Both the position numbers and the translations under genes were made by a program. From Microbacterium sp. BK668 (GTDB taxonomy: Bacteria; Actinomycetota; Actinomycetes; Actinomycetales; Microbacteriaceae), in the NCBI RefSeq assembly GCF_004362195.1, contig NZ_SNWG01000001.1, positions 2,790,001-2,854,000 on the forward strand: a DNA stretch of 64,000 nt, written 5' to 3'. Below are positions 57,717 to 64,000 of the stretch, in pieces. Each line of letters opens with the position of its first letter. Positions within the stretch are counted from its first letter, which is position 1. The notes beneath the pieces were generated by a model. The model was not told where the DNA came from. It saw only the letters and a list, made by a program, of their open reading frames with translations, and searched no databases.

Positions 57717-58190
57717 ATGAGCACCCTCGACCACGTCGATCTCGAGCTCCTCGCGGCCCTGTCGACGGATCCGCGCGCGACGGTCGTCGCGCTCGCCGAG
57801 AAGCTCGGGCTCTCGCGCAACACCGTCCAGGCCCGGATGGGTCGCCTCGAGCGCGCCGGCGTCTTCCTCTCCTACGAGCGGGCCATCTCCTCCGCCGCCC
57901 TCGGCTTCCCGATCGAGGCCTTCATCAGCGTCATCGTCCGCCAGGCGGACCTTCCGCGAATCGGGCAGGACCTCGTGGCGATCCCCGAGATCGTGCAGGT
58001 GCACGGTCTCAGCGGCCAGGTCGACCTCCTCGTGCGCGTCGCCTGCCGCGACACCCGGCATCTCTTCGACACCGATGCCAGGATCCTCGCCATCGAGGGC
58101 GTCGAGCGCACCGAGACGTCCCTCGTCATGGGCGAGGTGATCGGCTACCGCGTCGCACCGCTCATGGAGCTGGCACAGCGGGAGCAGTGA
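57717..58190 (+). CDS. Lrp/AsnC family transcriptional regulator (BkdR-like by position)
   Basis: A 157-residue feast/famine regulator: N-terminal HTH (LDHVDLELLAALSTDPRATVVALAEKLGLSRNTVQARMGRLE) and a RAM domain (AFISVIVRQADLPRIGQDLVAIPEIVQVHGLSGQVDLLVRV). Divergent from bkdABC and therefore the likely regulator of branched-chain oxoacid oxidation, responding to branched-chain amino acids; this is inference from context. The 3' end overlaps the convergent EamA gene by 29 bp. Confidence 0.9.
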   Translation: MSTLDHVDLELLAALSTDPRATVVALAEKLGLSRNTVQARMGRLERAGVFLSYERAISSAALGFPIEAFISVIVRQADLPRIGQDLVAIPEIVQVHGLSGQVDLLVRVACRDTRHLFDTDARILAIEGVERTETSLVMGEVIGYRVAPLMELAQREQ

Positions 58191-59145
58191 GCGCGTCGTC
58201 GCGATGGCCGGACTCGGCATCCATCCGCACGAGCACGACGCCGCCGAGGATCAGCGCTCCTCCGACGAACTGGACGGGAGCCGGCACCTCGCCGAGGAGG
58301 AGCCATGCGAATCCGAGGGCGAACAGCACCTCGGACAGGCCCACGAACGACGCGACGCGCGATCCGATGCGCGGCACGGCCATGACGCCGAACGCGTAGC
58401 CGAGCGTCGTCGCGACGCCCGCCACCCAGAAGAGGGGCACGTACCACGGCAGCGCGGCCCCCGCCAGCGCCACCTCGACCGCGGGCGCCTGGAACGGGAG
58501 GATGCCGCTCGCGCACAGCACCGCCATGAGCCCGGCACCCACGAGCAGACCTCCCGACGCCAGGGCGAGCGGCGGCAGATCGTCGCCCGCGCGCTCGGAG
58601 ATGAGGAAGTATGCACCCACGCAGACGGCCGCCCCGAGCGCGAGGAGCGTGCCGAGCAGATCGAACTGCGCCCCCGAGATGTCGACGACCAGCACGAGGC
58701 CGGCGATCGCGACCACCGAGCCGACGATGACCAGCCGCGAAGGAGCGCGGCGGGTTCGCATCCATGCGAGGCCGACGAGGAGCACCGGCGCCAGGTACTG
58801 GATCAGCAGCGCGACCGCGACCGGCATCCGCTGCATCGCGGCGAAGAAGAGGATCTGGCAGCCGGCGACGGCCGTCAGCCCGAAGCCGACGACGATGCGC
58901 CAGTGCCGGCGGAGGAAGGCGCGCTCGCGACGGATGGCGAGCACCAGGGCGGGGGCCAGCAGCAGCCCCGAGACAGCCATGCGCACGAGGAGCGCGGCAC
59001 CGAGCGACCACCCCGACTCCAGCAGCGGCTTGATCATGGGACCGCTCGAGGAGAACGCGAGCGCCGACGTGACGGCGAGGATCAGACCGACGGTGCGGAT
59101 CCGGCGCGACGAGGAGAGTTCCGGCAGAGTGAGGGTGGCGGTCAT
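58162..59145 (-). CDS. EamA/DMT family transporter
   Basis: A 327-residue membrane protein with ten helices in two EamA repeats (LILAVTSALAFSSSGPMIKPLLESG and TLLALGAAVCVGAYFLIS). The QILFFAAMQRMPVAVALLIQYLAPVLLV stretch is the classic EamA helix 3-4. Likely a metabolite exporter; given the neighbouring Lrp gene, an amino-acid exporter is conceivable but unproven. TACGCT at 59163-59168 is a plausible -10. Confidence 0.88.
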   Translation of the reverse strand: MTATLTLPELSSSRRIRTVGLILAVTSALAFSSSGPMIKPLLESGWSLGAALLVRMAVSGLLLAPALVLAIRRERAFLRRHWRIVVGFGLTAVAGCQILFFAAMQRMPVAVALLIQYLAPVLLVGLAWMRTRRAPSRLVIVGSVVAIAGLVLVVDISGAQFDLLGTLLALGAAVCVGAYFLISERAGDDLPPLALASGGLLVGAGLMAVLCASGILPFQAPAVEVALAGAALPWYVPLFWVAGVATTLGYAFGVMAVPRIGSRVASFVGLSEVLFALGFAWLLLGEVPAPVQFVGGALILGGVVLVRMDAESGHRDDALTAPAVPAP

Positions 59146-59215
59146 CGCATCGGCCTGTCATGAGCGTAGGAGGTTACACTAGTGACAGTAGCGTCCCCGA
59201 CAGTCAGGAGTCAAT

Positions 59216-59770
59216 GTGGTTTTCACTCCTGACACCCGCCTGTCTCTCGCGGCGGTCGTGAACCTCGTCAACACCTCGCCGGGCTTCGATGATCCGGACC
59301 GCCTCGAGACGCTCGACGACCTCGACGCGTTCCTCGCCGGCAACCCCTACTCCGGGTCCATCACGCGATCCGACGACACGGTCGCGGCCCTGCGCACGGT
59401 CCGCGAACGCCTGCACGCGCTGTGGAACGTCGACCGCACCCGCGCGGTGCCCCTGGTCAACGAGATGCTCCGCGACAGCGGCGCCCTCCCCCAGCTCGTG
59501 ATGCACGACGGCTACGACTGGCACATCCATGCGACCTCCGATGACGCGCCTCTGGCGACGCGGATCCTCGCGGAAGGCGCGATGGCGTTCGTCGACGTGA
59601 TCCGCGCCGACGAGTACGACCGCATCCGGGTGTGCTCGGCGGACGACTGCGCCTCGGTCTACGTCGACTACTCCCGCAACGGCTCCAAGCGCTACTGCGA
59701 CACCGGCAACTGCGGCAACCGGATGAACGTCAACGCGTACCGGGCGCGGAAGGCGCGAGAAACCGTCTGA
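59216..59770 (+). CDS. CGNR zinc-finger domain protein
   Basis: A 184-residue probable transcription factor. The N-terminal ABATE-like helical domain (LAAVVNLVNTSPGFDDPDRLETLDDL) may bind a ligand; the C-terminal zinc finger has CSADDCASVYVDYSRNGSKRYC and CGNRMNVNAYRARK. GTG start. Two GACAGT hexamers lie 16 bp apart at 59183-59188 and 59199-59204 just upstream, next to the divergent EamA gene; they may be its target. The 3' end overlaps the alpha/beta hydrolase gene by 41 bp. Confidence 0.88.
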   Translation: MVFTPDTRLSLAAVVNLVNTSPGFDDPDRLETLDDLDAFLAGNPYSGSITRSDDTVAALRTVRERLHALWNVDRTRAVPLVNEMLRDSGALPQLVMHDGYDWHIHATSDDAPLATRILAEGAMAFVDVIRADEYDRIRVCSADDCASVYVDYSRNGSKRYCDTGNCGNRMNVNAYRARKARETV

Positions 59771-60629
59771 TCGCGTCGGCCGCGGGCTTCGGCGTCTCGT
59801 AGTGGATGAGGTGCCCGACGTCGGCGATCTCGACCAGCTCGGCCTCGGGGAAGAGGGTCGCGAGTGTGCGCTCGGCCTCGATCGGCGTGATGTCGTCCTT
59901 CTGAGCCGCGACGAGCAGCACAGGCTGAGTGATGCGCGGCGCGAACTCCCGGACGTCGTGCGACACGGACGCGACGAAGGCGTCGTGGAGCACGTCGCGA
60001 TCGGCGAAGCGCGAGAAGTAGGTGTCGTGCTGGTCATGGATGAACCGGCGGAGGTCGGGATCGCGGGTCTTCGCCATCGAGATGCTCATGACGCGCACGA
60101 TCGCACCGTTGCGCAGGAGCGCCTCGCCGAGCCGGTCGGGGAGCTCGGCCCCCGCCCGGTAGTAGAAGACCGCGAGCCGGGTCAGGATGCCTCGCGGGCC
60201 TTCGAGAGCAGGCGCGCCGATCGGGTTGACCAGGATCACCCGCGGGGTGGCGAGCCCTCCCGCCACCGCCGCTGCGACCACGATCGAGCCGAACGAGTGG
60301 CCGAGGATGACCGCGCCGGGCGCTACGTCCGCGACGAACGCGGTGAGCCACTCGGCGTACGCCTCGAGGTCGTGCGCGCGATCGGGCAGCGGCGGGGTCT
60401 CGCCGAAGCCGGGGAGATCGGGCGAGATGATCCGGTACTCCGGCAGATGAGCGACCACCGGCTCCAGACCGTGATGCTCACCCCGAAACCCGTGCACCGC
60501 GACGATCGTCGTCTCCGCGTCGGCCGGCCCGTACGTCCAGTACGCCGTCGTGCCGCCGAGCACCTCCGCCTCGCCGCGCGTCACGAGGATGCCGGCGAGC
60601 AGTGACGAGTACGGGCTGGCGACGGACAC
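59730..60629 (-). CDS. Alpha/beta hydrolase
   Basis: A 299-residue hydrolase: oxyanion segment VAVHGFRGEHHGLEPV, DLPGFGETPPL, nucleophile elbow GHSFGS, acid Asp in LVAAQKDDITP, and His in IADVGHLIHYETP. The fold matches general lipases or esterases; the substrate is unknown. The GTG at 60629 is 6 nt from TACACT, so a leaderless start; the GAAGG that touches it is not a ribosome-binding site. Convergent overlap of 41 bp with the CGNR gene. Confidence 0.9.
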   Translation of the reverse strand: MSVASPYSSLLAGILVTRGEAEVLGGTTAYWTYGPADAETTIVAVHGFRGEHHGLEPVVAHLPEYRIISPDLPGFGETPPLPDRAHDLEAYAEWLTAFVADVAPGAVILGHSFGSIVVAAAVAGGLATPRVILVNPIGAPALEGPRGILTRLAVFYYRAGAELPDRLGEALLRNGAIVRVMSISMAKTRDPDLRRFIHDQHDTYFSRFADRDVLHDAFVASVSHDVREFAPRITQPVLLVAAQKDDITPIEAERTLATLFPEAELVEIADVGHLIHYETPKPAADAIRRFLAPSAPGTR

Positions 60630-60635
60630 CCTTCG

Positions 60636-60641
60636 AGTGTA
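60636..60641 (-). promoter_or_regulatory. -10 (TACACT) of the alpha/beta hydrolase gene, leaderless
   Basis: Hexamer 6 nt before the GTG at 60629. Confidence 0.5.
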
Positions 60642-60771
60642 CGGACGGACACGACGGATGCCGTCCGCACGGCGTGCCGGCGACACGCCGCGTGGCCGCG
60701 GCATCCGTCCGCCGTGTCGATGGTCCGTCGTGCGGAAGGCCCGCGTGACCCGCGATGTCGGGGGACGCCCA

Positions 60772-60777
60772 TACCGT
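60772..60777 (+). promoter_or_regulatory. -10 (TACCGT) of the exonuclease gene, leaderless
   Basis: Hexamer 7 nt before ATG 60785; argues against the in-frame ATG at 60755. Confidence 0.45.
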
Positions 60778-60784
60778 GAGCGGC

Positions 60785-61543
60785 ATGAACCCCTCGCCCG
60801 GACGCTCCGAACCCGATCCGCCCCCCTCCGGAGGCGAGCCGACGCGCGCGATGCCCGCATGGACCCGGGTCGTCGGGGTGTTCGACCTCGAGACGACGGG
60901 CGTCGACGTCACGTGCGACCGCATCGTCACGGCGCATGTCGGAATCCTGGATGCCGCGGGCGCGGTGCTGACGGCACGGGACTGGCTCGCCGATCCCGGC
61001 GTGCCGATCCCCGAGGCCGCAGCGGCGATCCACGGCATCACGACCGAGCGGGCGCGCGCATACGGGCGTCCGGCCCGCGACGTCATCCAGGAGGTCGTGG
61101 AAACGCTCCGCGGGATCCTGGATGCCGGCATCCCGGTCGTGGCGTACAACGCGCCCTACGACTTCTCGCTGCTCAAGCACGAGGCGATCCGGCACGGCGT
61201 CGAGCCGATCCTGTCACCTGCTCCGGTCATCGATCCCCTCGTCGTAGACAAGGCGTACGACCGCTGGCGGCGCGGCAAGCGCACGCTCACCGTCGTCGCC
61301 CAGCACTATGCCGTCCGCCTCGAGGACGCGCATCAGGCCTCGTCCGACGCCGTCGCGGCCGGACGTGTCGCTCAGGCGCTGGCCGGCCGGTTCGCCCCGT
61401 GGCTTCCCGACACGGCGCAGGAGCTGCACACGTGGCAGATCGGCTGGGCACGCGCCCAGGCCGCGAGTCTCACCGACTACTTCGTCCAGATCGGCCGGCT
61501 CGACCCCTCCGACCGGCTCGACGGGTCATGGCCGATCCGCTGA
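60785..61543 (+). CDS. DnaQ-like 3'-5' exonuclease (DEDD superfamily)
   Basis: A 252-residue protein with a Pro-rich N-terminus, then Exo I VGVFDLETTGVDV (Asp34, Glu36), Exo II VVAYNAPYDFSLL, and Exo III LEDAHQASSDAVAAG with the His of the DEDDh type. Resembles the exonuclease-domain proteins found next to ribosomal L31 in actinobacteria. It could be a proofreading-like or RNA/DNA trimming enzyme. Convergent with rpmE2 and separated from it by a terminator. Confidence 0.88.
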   Translation: MNPSPGRSEPDPPPSGGEPTRAMPAWTRVVGVFDLETTGVDVTCDRIVTAHVGILDAAGAVLTARDWLADPGVPIPEAAAAIHGITTERARAYGRPARDVIQEVVETLRGILDAGIPVVAYNAPYDFSLLKHEAIRHGVEPILSPAPVIDPLVVDKAYDRWRRGKRTLTVVAQHYAVRLEDAHQASSDAVAAGRVAQALAGRFAPWLPDTAQELHTWQIGWARAQAASLTDYFVQIGRLDPSDRLDGSWPIR

Positions 61544-61568
61544 GTCCGTTGCAGCGGGCCGCAGACGA

Positions 61569-61597
61569 GAAAGACCCCGACGACGTCGGGGTCTTTC
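61569..61597. terminator. Bidirectional terminator between exonuclease and rpmE2
   Basis: GAAAGACCCCGAC (61569-61581) and GTCGGGGTCTTTC (61585-61597) form a perfect 13-bp stem with a 3-nt loop and short T/A flanks on each side. Confidence 0.9.
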
Positions 61598-61609
61598 CGG
61601 GCTCGAAGC

Positions 61610-61861
61610 TTACTTGGAGCCGAAGTTCTTGAAGCGCTGGTTGAACTTCTCGACGCGGCCGGCCGAGTCGAGGATGCGCTGCTTGCCCGTGTAGAACGGG
61701 TGCGACGCCGACGAGATCTCGACGTCGATGACGGGGTACTCGACACCGTCCAGCTCGATGGTCTTGTCGCTCGTGACGGTCGAGCGCGTGAGGAAGGTGT
61801 CGCCCGAACCGAGGTCGCGGAAGACGACCGCCTGGTACTCGGGGTGGATGTCAGTCTTCAT
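61610..61861 (-). CDS. rpmE2: 50S ribosomal protein L31, type B
   Basis: An 83-residue ribosomal protein: [55 protein letters not shown] and [11 protein letters not shown]. It lacks the CXXC zinc motif of type A L31, as expected for type B. Type B copies are often under Zur control, but no Zur-like palindrome is visible upstream. TAGAAT at 61939-61944 is a probable -10, giving a leader of about 70 nt with a CCTGG/CCAGG hairpin. Confidence 0.96.
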   Translation of the reverse strand: MKTDIHPEYQAVVFRDLGSGDTFLTRSTVTSDKTIELDGVEYPVIDVEISSASHPFYTGKQRILDSAGRVEKFNQRFKNFGSK

Positions 61862-62000
61862 GGGAAGTCCTTTGAGAGATGGTGCCCTGGATTTTGCCAG
61901 GACGGACGAAGTCTGCGGTGCGAACGCACCAAAGAGCGATTCTATCAGTCCCGTGGCCGAACCGAGGAATCGCGCGGCGGGCGGCGGCCGCCGGACGGGT

Positions 62001-62786
62001 TCAGGATGCCGCGCGCGCGGCGTGCCGGCCGTCCTCCGAGGTGAGTGCGATGGGAAGTCCGAAGGCCTCCGTCAGATTCTCGGCCGTCAGCGTCTCGTCG
62101 ATGGGCCCCGCCGCCACGACCTTGCCCTCTCGCAGCAGGAGGACGTGCGTGAAGCCGACGGGGATCTCCTCCACGTGGTGGGTGACCATGATCATGGCCG
62201 GCGTCGTCGGGGCCTGAGCGTATCCGCCGAGCAGCGTCAGGAGCTCTTCGCGCGCCCCGAGGTCGAGGCTCGCGGTCGGCTCGTCGAGGAGCAGGAGCTC
62301 GGGATCCGTCATGACCGCGCGTGCGATCTGCACCCGCTTCTGCTCGCCGTCCGACAGGGTGCCGAACGTGCGGTCGGCGAGGTGGTCGAGCTTCCACTCC
62401 GCGAGCACGCGCAGCGCGCGGCGCTCGTCGATGTCCTCGTATGCCTCGTTCCACCGGCCGAGCACCGAGAAGGCGGCCGTCAGCACGACGTTGAGCACCG
62501 TCTCCTCGGGGGGCACGCGCTTGGCCATCGCCGAGGAGGCGAAGCCGATGCGGGGACGCAGCTCGAAGACGTCGGTGCGCCCGAGGCGCTCGCCGAGGAT
62601 CGTCACCACTCCGGCGGTGGGGTGCATGAGCGTGTCGGCCAGCTGCAGGAGCGTGGTCTTGCCGGCTCCGTTGGGCCCGAGGATGACCCAGCGCTCGTCA
62701 TCGTCGACCGACCAGTCCAGGTGATCGACGATGTCCCTGGCGTTCCTGCGGACGACGACGTCGGAGAACTTCAGGACCTGCGGCAT
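62001..62786 (-). CDS. ABC transporter ATP-binding protein (orphan)
   Basis: A 261-residue ATPase: Walker [12 protein letters not shown]-loop near [12 protein letters not shown], signature [16 protein letters not shown], Walker [13 protein letters not shown], and switch His in TVTHH-like [10 protein letters not shown]. It resembles the YlmA/ModF-like stand-alone ATPases. No permease or binding protein is encoded beside it. The ATG is 6 nt from TAGGCT, whose TAG is the glgA stop codon. Confidence 0.9.
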   Translation of the reverse strand: MPQVLKFSDVVVRRNARDIVDHLDWSVDDDERWVILGPNGAGKTTLLQLADTLMHPTAGVVTILGERLGRTDVFELRPRIGFASSAMAKRVPPEETVLNVVLTAAFSVLGRWNEAYEDIDERRALRVLAEWKLDHLADRTFGTLSDGEQKRVQIARAVMTDPELLLLDEPTASLDLGAREELLTLLGGYAQAPTTPAMIMVTHHVEEIPVGFTHVLLLREGKVVAAGPIDETLTAENLTEAFGLPIALTSEDGRHAARAAS

Positions 62787-62792
62787 GCCGCC

Positions 62793-62798
62793 AGCCTA
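62793..62798 (-). promoter_or_regulatory. -10 (TAGGCT) of the ABC ATPase gene, overlapping the glgA stop
   Basis: TAG (62796-62798) is the glgA stop. ATG 62786 follows the hexamer after 6 nt. Confidence 0.55.
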
Positions 62799-63989
62799 TC
62801 GGCCCGCGCCGCTCACCTCTTCGTACAGGGCCTGGGTCGTCTCGGCGATCCGGGCCCAGCTGAAGTCGTTCGCGGCACGCTCCCGGCCCGCGCGCCCGTA
62901 CGCGGCAGCACGCTCGGGATCGGACACCACCTCGGTCAGGACGCGGGCCAGATCGTCGACGAATCTCTCGGGATCCGTCGGCGTTCCGGTGCCGTCCTGC
63001 ACCTGCTCGATCGGTACGAGGCGTCCGGTGACCCCGTCGGCGACGACCTCGGGGATGCCTCCCGTCGCCGTCCCGACGACGGCGGCGCCGCACGCCATCG
63101 CCTCGAGGTTCACGATGCCGAGCGGCTCGTACACCGACGGGCACACGAACGTCGTCGCCGCACCGAGGAGCGTGCACAGCTCATGGCGCGACAGCAGCCG
63201 GTCGAGCCACACCACCCCCTCGCGGGTCTCCTGCAGGCCCTTCACCAGGCCCTCGACCTCGGTCATGATCTGCGGAGTGTCCGGGGCTCCCGCGCAGAGC
63301 ACCAGCTGCACGTCCGGCGGCAGCTTCTCGGCGGCGCGGAGCAGATACGGCAGGCCCTTCTGACGTGTGATCCGGCCGACGAAGACGATCGACGGCTTGG
63401 ACGCGTCGACGCCGAGCTGAGCGAGCAGGTCGGGGTCTTCGACGGGATGCCACGCCTCGACGTCGATCCCGTTGTAGATGACCCGCACCTTCTCCGGATC
63501 GAGCGACGGATAGCTGCGCAGGATGTCGGCGCGCATCCCCTCGCTCACCGCCACGATCGCGGCCGCGCCCTCGTAGGCGGTCTTCTCGATGTAGCTCGAC
63601 ACGGCGTACCCGCCGCCCAGCTGCTCGGCCTTCCACGGCCGCAGGGGCTCCAGGCTGTGCGCCGTGACGATGTGCGGGATGCCGTGGAGCAGCGATGCGA
63701 GGTGCCCCGCGAAGTTCGCGTACCAGGTGTGCGAATGCACGACGTCGGCTCCCGCGACATCCGTCACGATCTCCAGATCCGTCCCGAGGGTCTGAAGCGC
63801 CGCATTCGCGAGGGACAGCTCGGCGGGGACTCCGTACGACGTCGTGTCGGCTTCGTCGCGCTCTCCTCCGAACGCGCGCACCTGCACCTCGATCGACTCC
63901 CGGAGGGCCTTCACGAGCTCCGTCACATGGACGCCGGCGCCGCCGTAGATCTCGGGCGGGTACTCCTTCGTGACGATGTCGACGCGCAT
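62796..63989 (-). CDS. glgA: Glycogen synthase (actinobacterial GT4 type)
   Basis: A 397-residue GT-B glycosyltransferase: VDIVTKEYPPEIYGGAGVHVTELVKAL at the N-terminus, VVHSHTWYANFAG and TAHSLEPLRPWK in the acceptor domain, then VGRITRQKGLPYLLRAAEKL and the EX7E region FVCPSVYEPLGIVNLEAMA. Length and motifs fit the actinobacterial GlgA/GlgM branch, which uses ADP-glucose for glycogen elongation or maltose 1-phosphate formation. The ATG at 63989 is near the window end, so its promoter is not seen. The TAG stop feeds into the next gene's -10. Confidence 0.92.
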   Translation of the reverse strand: MRVDIVTKEYPPEIYGGAGVHVTELVKALRESIEVQVRAFGGERDEADTTSYGVPAELSLANAALQTLGTDLEIVTDVAGADVVHSHTWYANFAGHLASLLHGIPHIVTAHSLEPLRPWKAEQLGGGYAVSSYIEKTAYEGAAAIVAVSEGMRADILRSYPSLDPEKVRVIYNGIDVEAWHPVEDPDLLAQLGVDASKPSIVFVGRITRQKGLPYLLRAAEKLPPDVQLVLCAGAPDTPQIMTEVEGLVKGLQETREGVVWLDRLLSRHELCTLLGAATTFVCPSVYEPLGIVNLEAMACGAAVVGTATGGIPEVVADGVTGRLVPIEQVQDGTGTPTDPERFVDDLARVLTEVVSDPERAAAYGRAGRERAANDFSWARIAETTQALYEEVSGAGR

Positions 63990-64000
63990 GCCACGAAACC

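Overview
The window is about 70% GC and densely coded on both strands. The actinobacterial markers RbpA, PafB/PafC, TatA/TatC beside a HelY-type helicase, an actinobacterial GlgA and a deazaflavin-type oxidoreductase, together with codon usage and gene order, point to Microbacteriaceae, most likely Microbacterium or a close relative. That assignment is inference. There is no plasmid, phage, transposase or CRISPR array; this is chromosomal core and near-core sequence with one tRNA gene (tRNA-Leu, anticodon GAG).

Layout. 1-12.7 kb: scattered metabolism. It holds a DUF885 metallopeptidase (cut by the window edge), a phosphoribosyltransferase, a flavin-dependent oxidoreductase, an MFS transporter, an SGNH hydrolase, a DHFR-like/DUF2087 pair divergent from an ArsR-SRPBCC operon, a pseudouridine catabolism operon (deazaflavin enzyme-psuG-psuK), and a GH65 phosphorylase. 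12.9-20.3 kb: a ChaB-like protein, a secreted GH43 enzyme with a candidate operator, a cytoplasmic molybdoenzyme-flavin reductase-DUF6510 module, an AEC permease and an HdeD-like protein. 20.3-27.7 kb: an S9 peptidase with an SDR, NfeD-SPFH-GDPD, then rbpA convergent with lnt. 27.7-39.3 kb: a long block in mycobacterial-like order (M20, uppP, PAC2, HAD, trmI, FKBP, pafB, pafC, tatA, tatC, helY), from which the Pup/proteasome genes usually lying between trmI and pafB are missing. 39.4-48.7 kb: tRNA-Leu, a ferritin-like/VIT1 fusion, an SF2 helicase, a second SGNH hydrolase, RidA, a DUF222-HNH protein, a SpoU methyltransferase, a sirtuin, a histidine phosphatase and a DUF1801 protein. 48.7-57.7 kb: branched-chain acyl-CoA catabolism (CitE-like lyase, MaoC, acyl-CoA dehydrogenase, TetR; bkdABC with a divergent Lrp regulator), interrupted by a Tat-exported phosphoesterase. 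57.7-64 kb: EamA permease, CGNR regulator, alpha/beta hydrolase, exonuclease, ribosomal protein L31 type B, an orphan ABC ATPase and glgA.

Gene expression architecture. Operons are tightly packed with ATGA, GTGA or TGATG overlaps. At least 18 start codons lie 6-9 nt downstream of a TANNNT hexamer, the spacing expected for leaderless mRNAs, and this spacing fixes many of the starts chosen here. At three junctions the TAG stop codon of one gene is also the first half of the next gene's -10. Several strong hairpins separate convergent genes. Intergenic DNA carries short tandem arrays with 30-, 10-, 35- and 27-bp units.

Nothing in the window is clearly a new defence or mobile system. The observations most worth following are the emptied proteasome locus, the leaderless and stop/-10 fused promoters, the molybdoenzyme-reductase-zinc-ribbon module, an SDR lacking its catalytic tyrosine, the intergenic arrays, and a roughly five-fold excess of the word GGATGCC.
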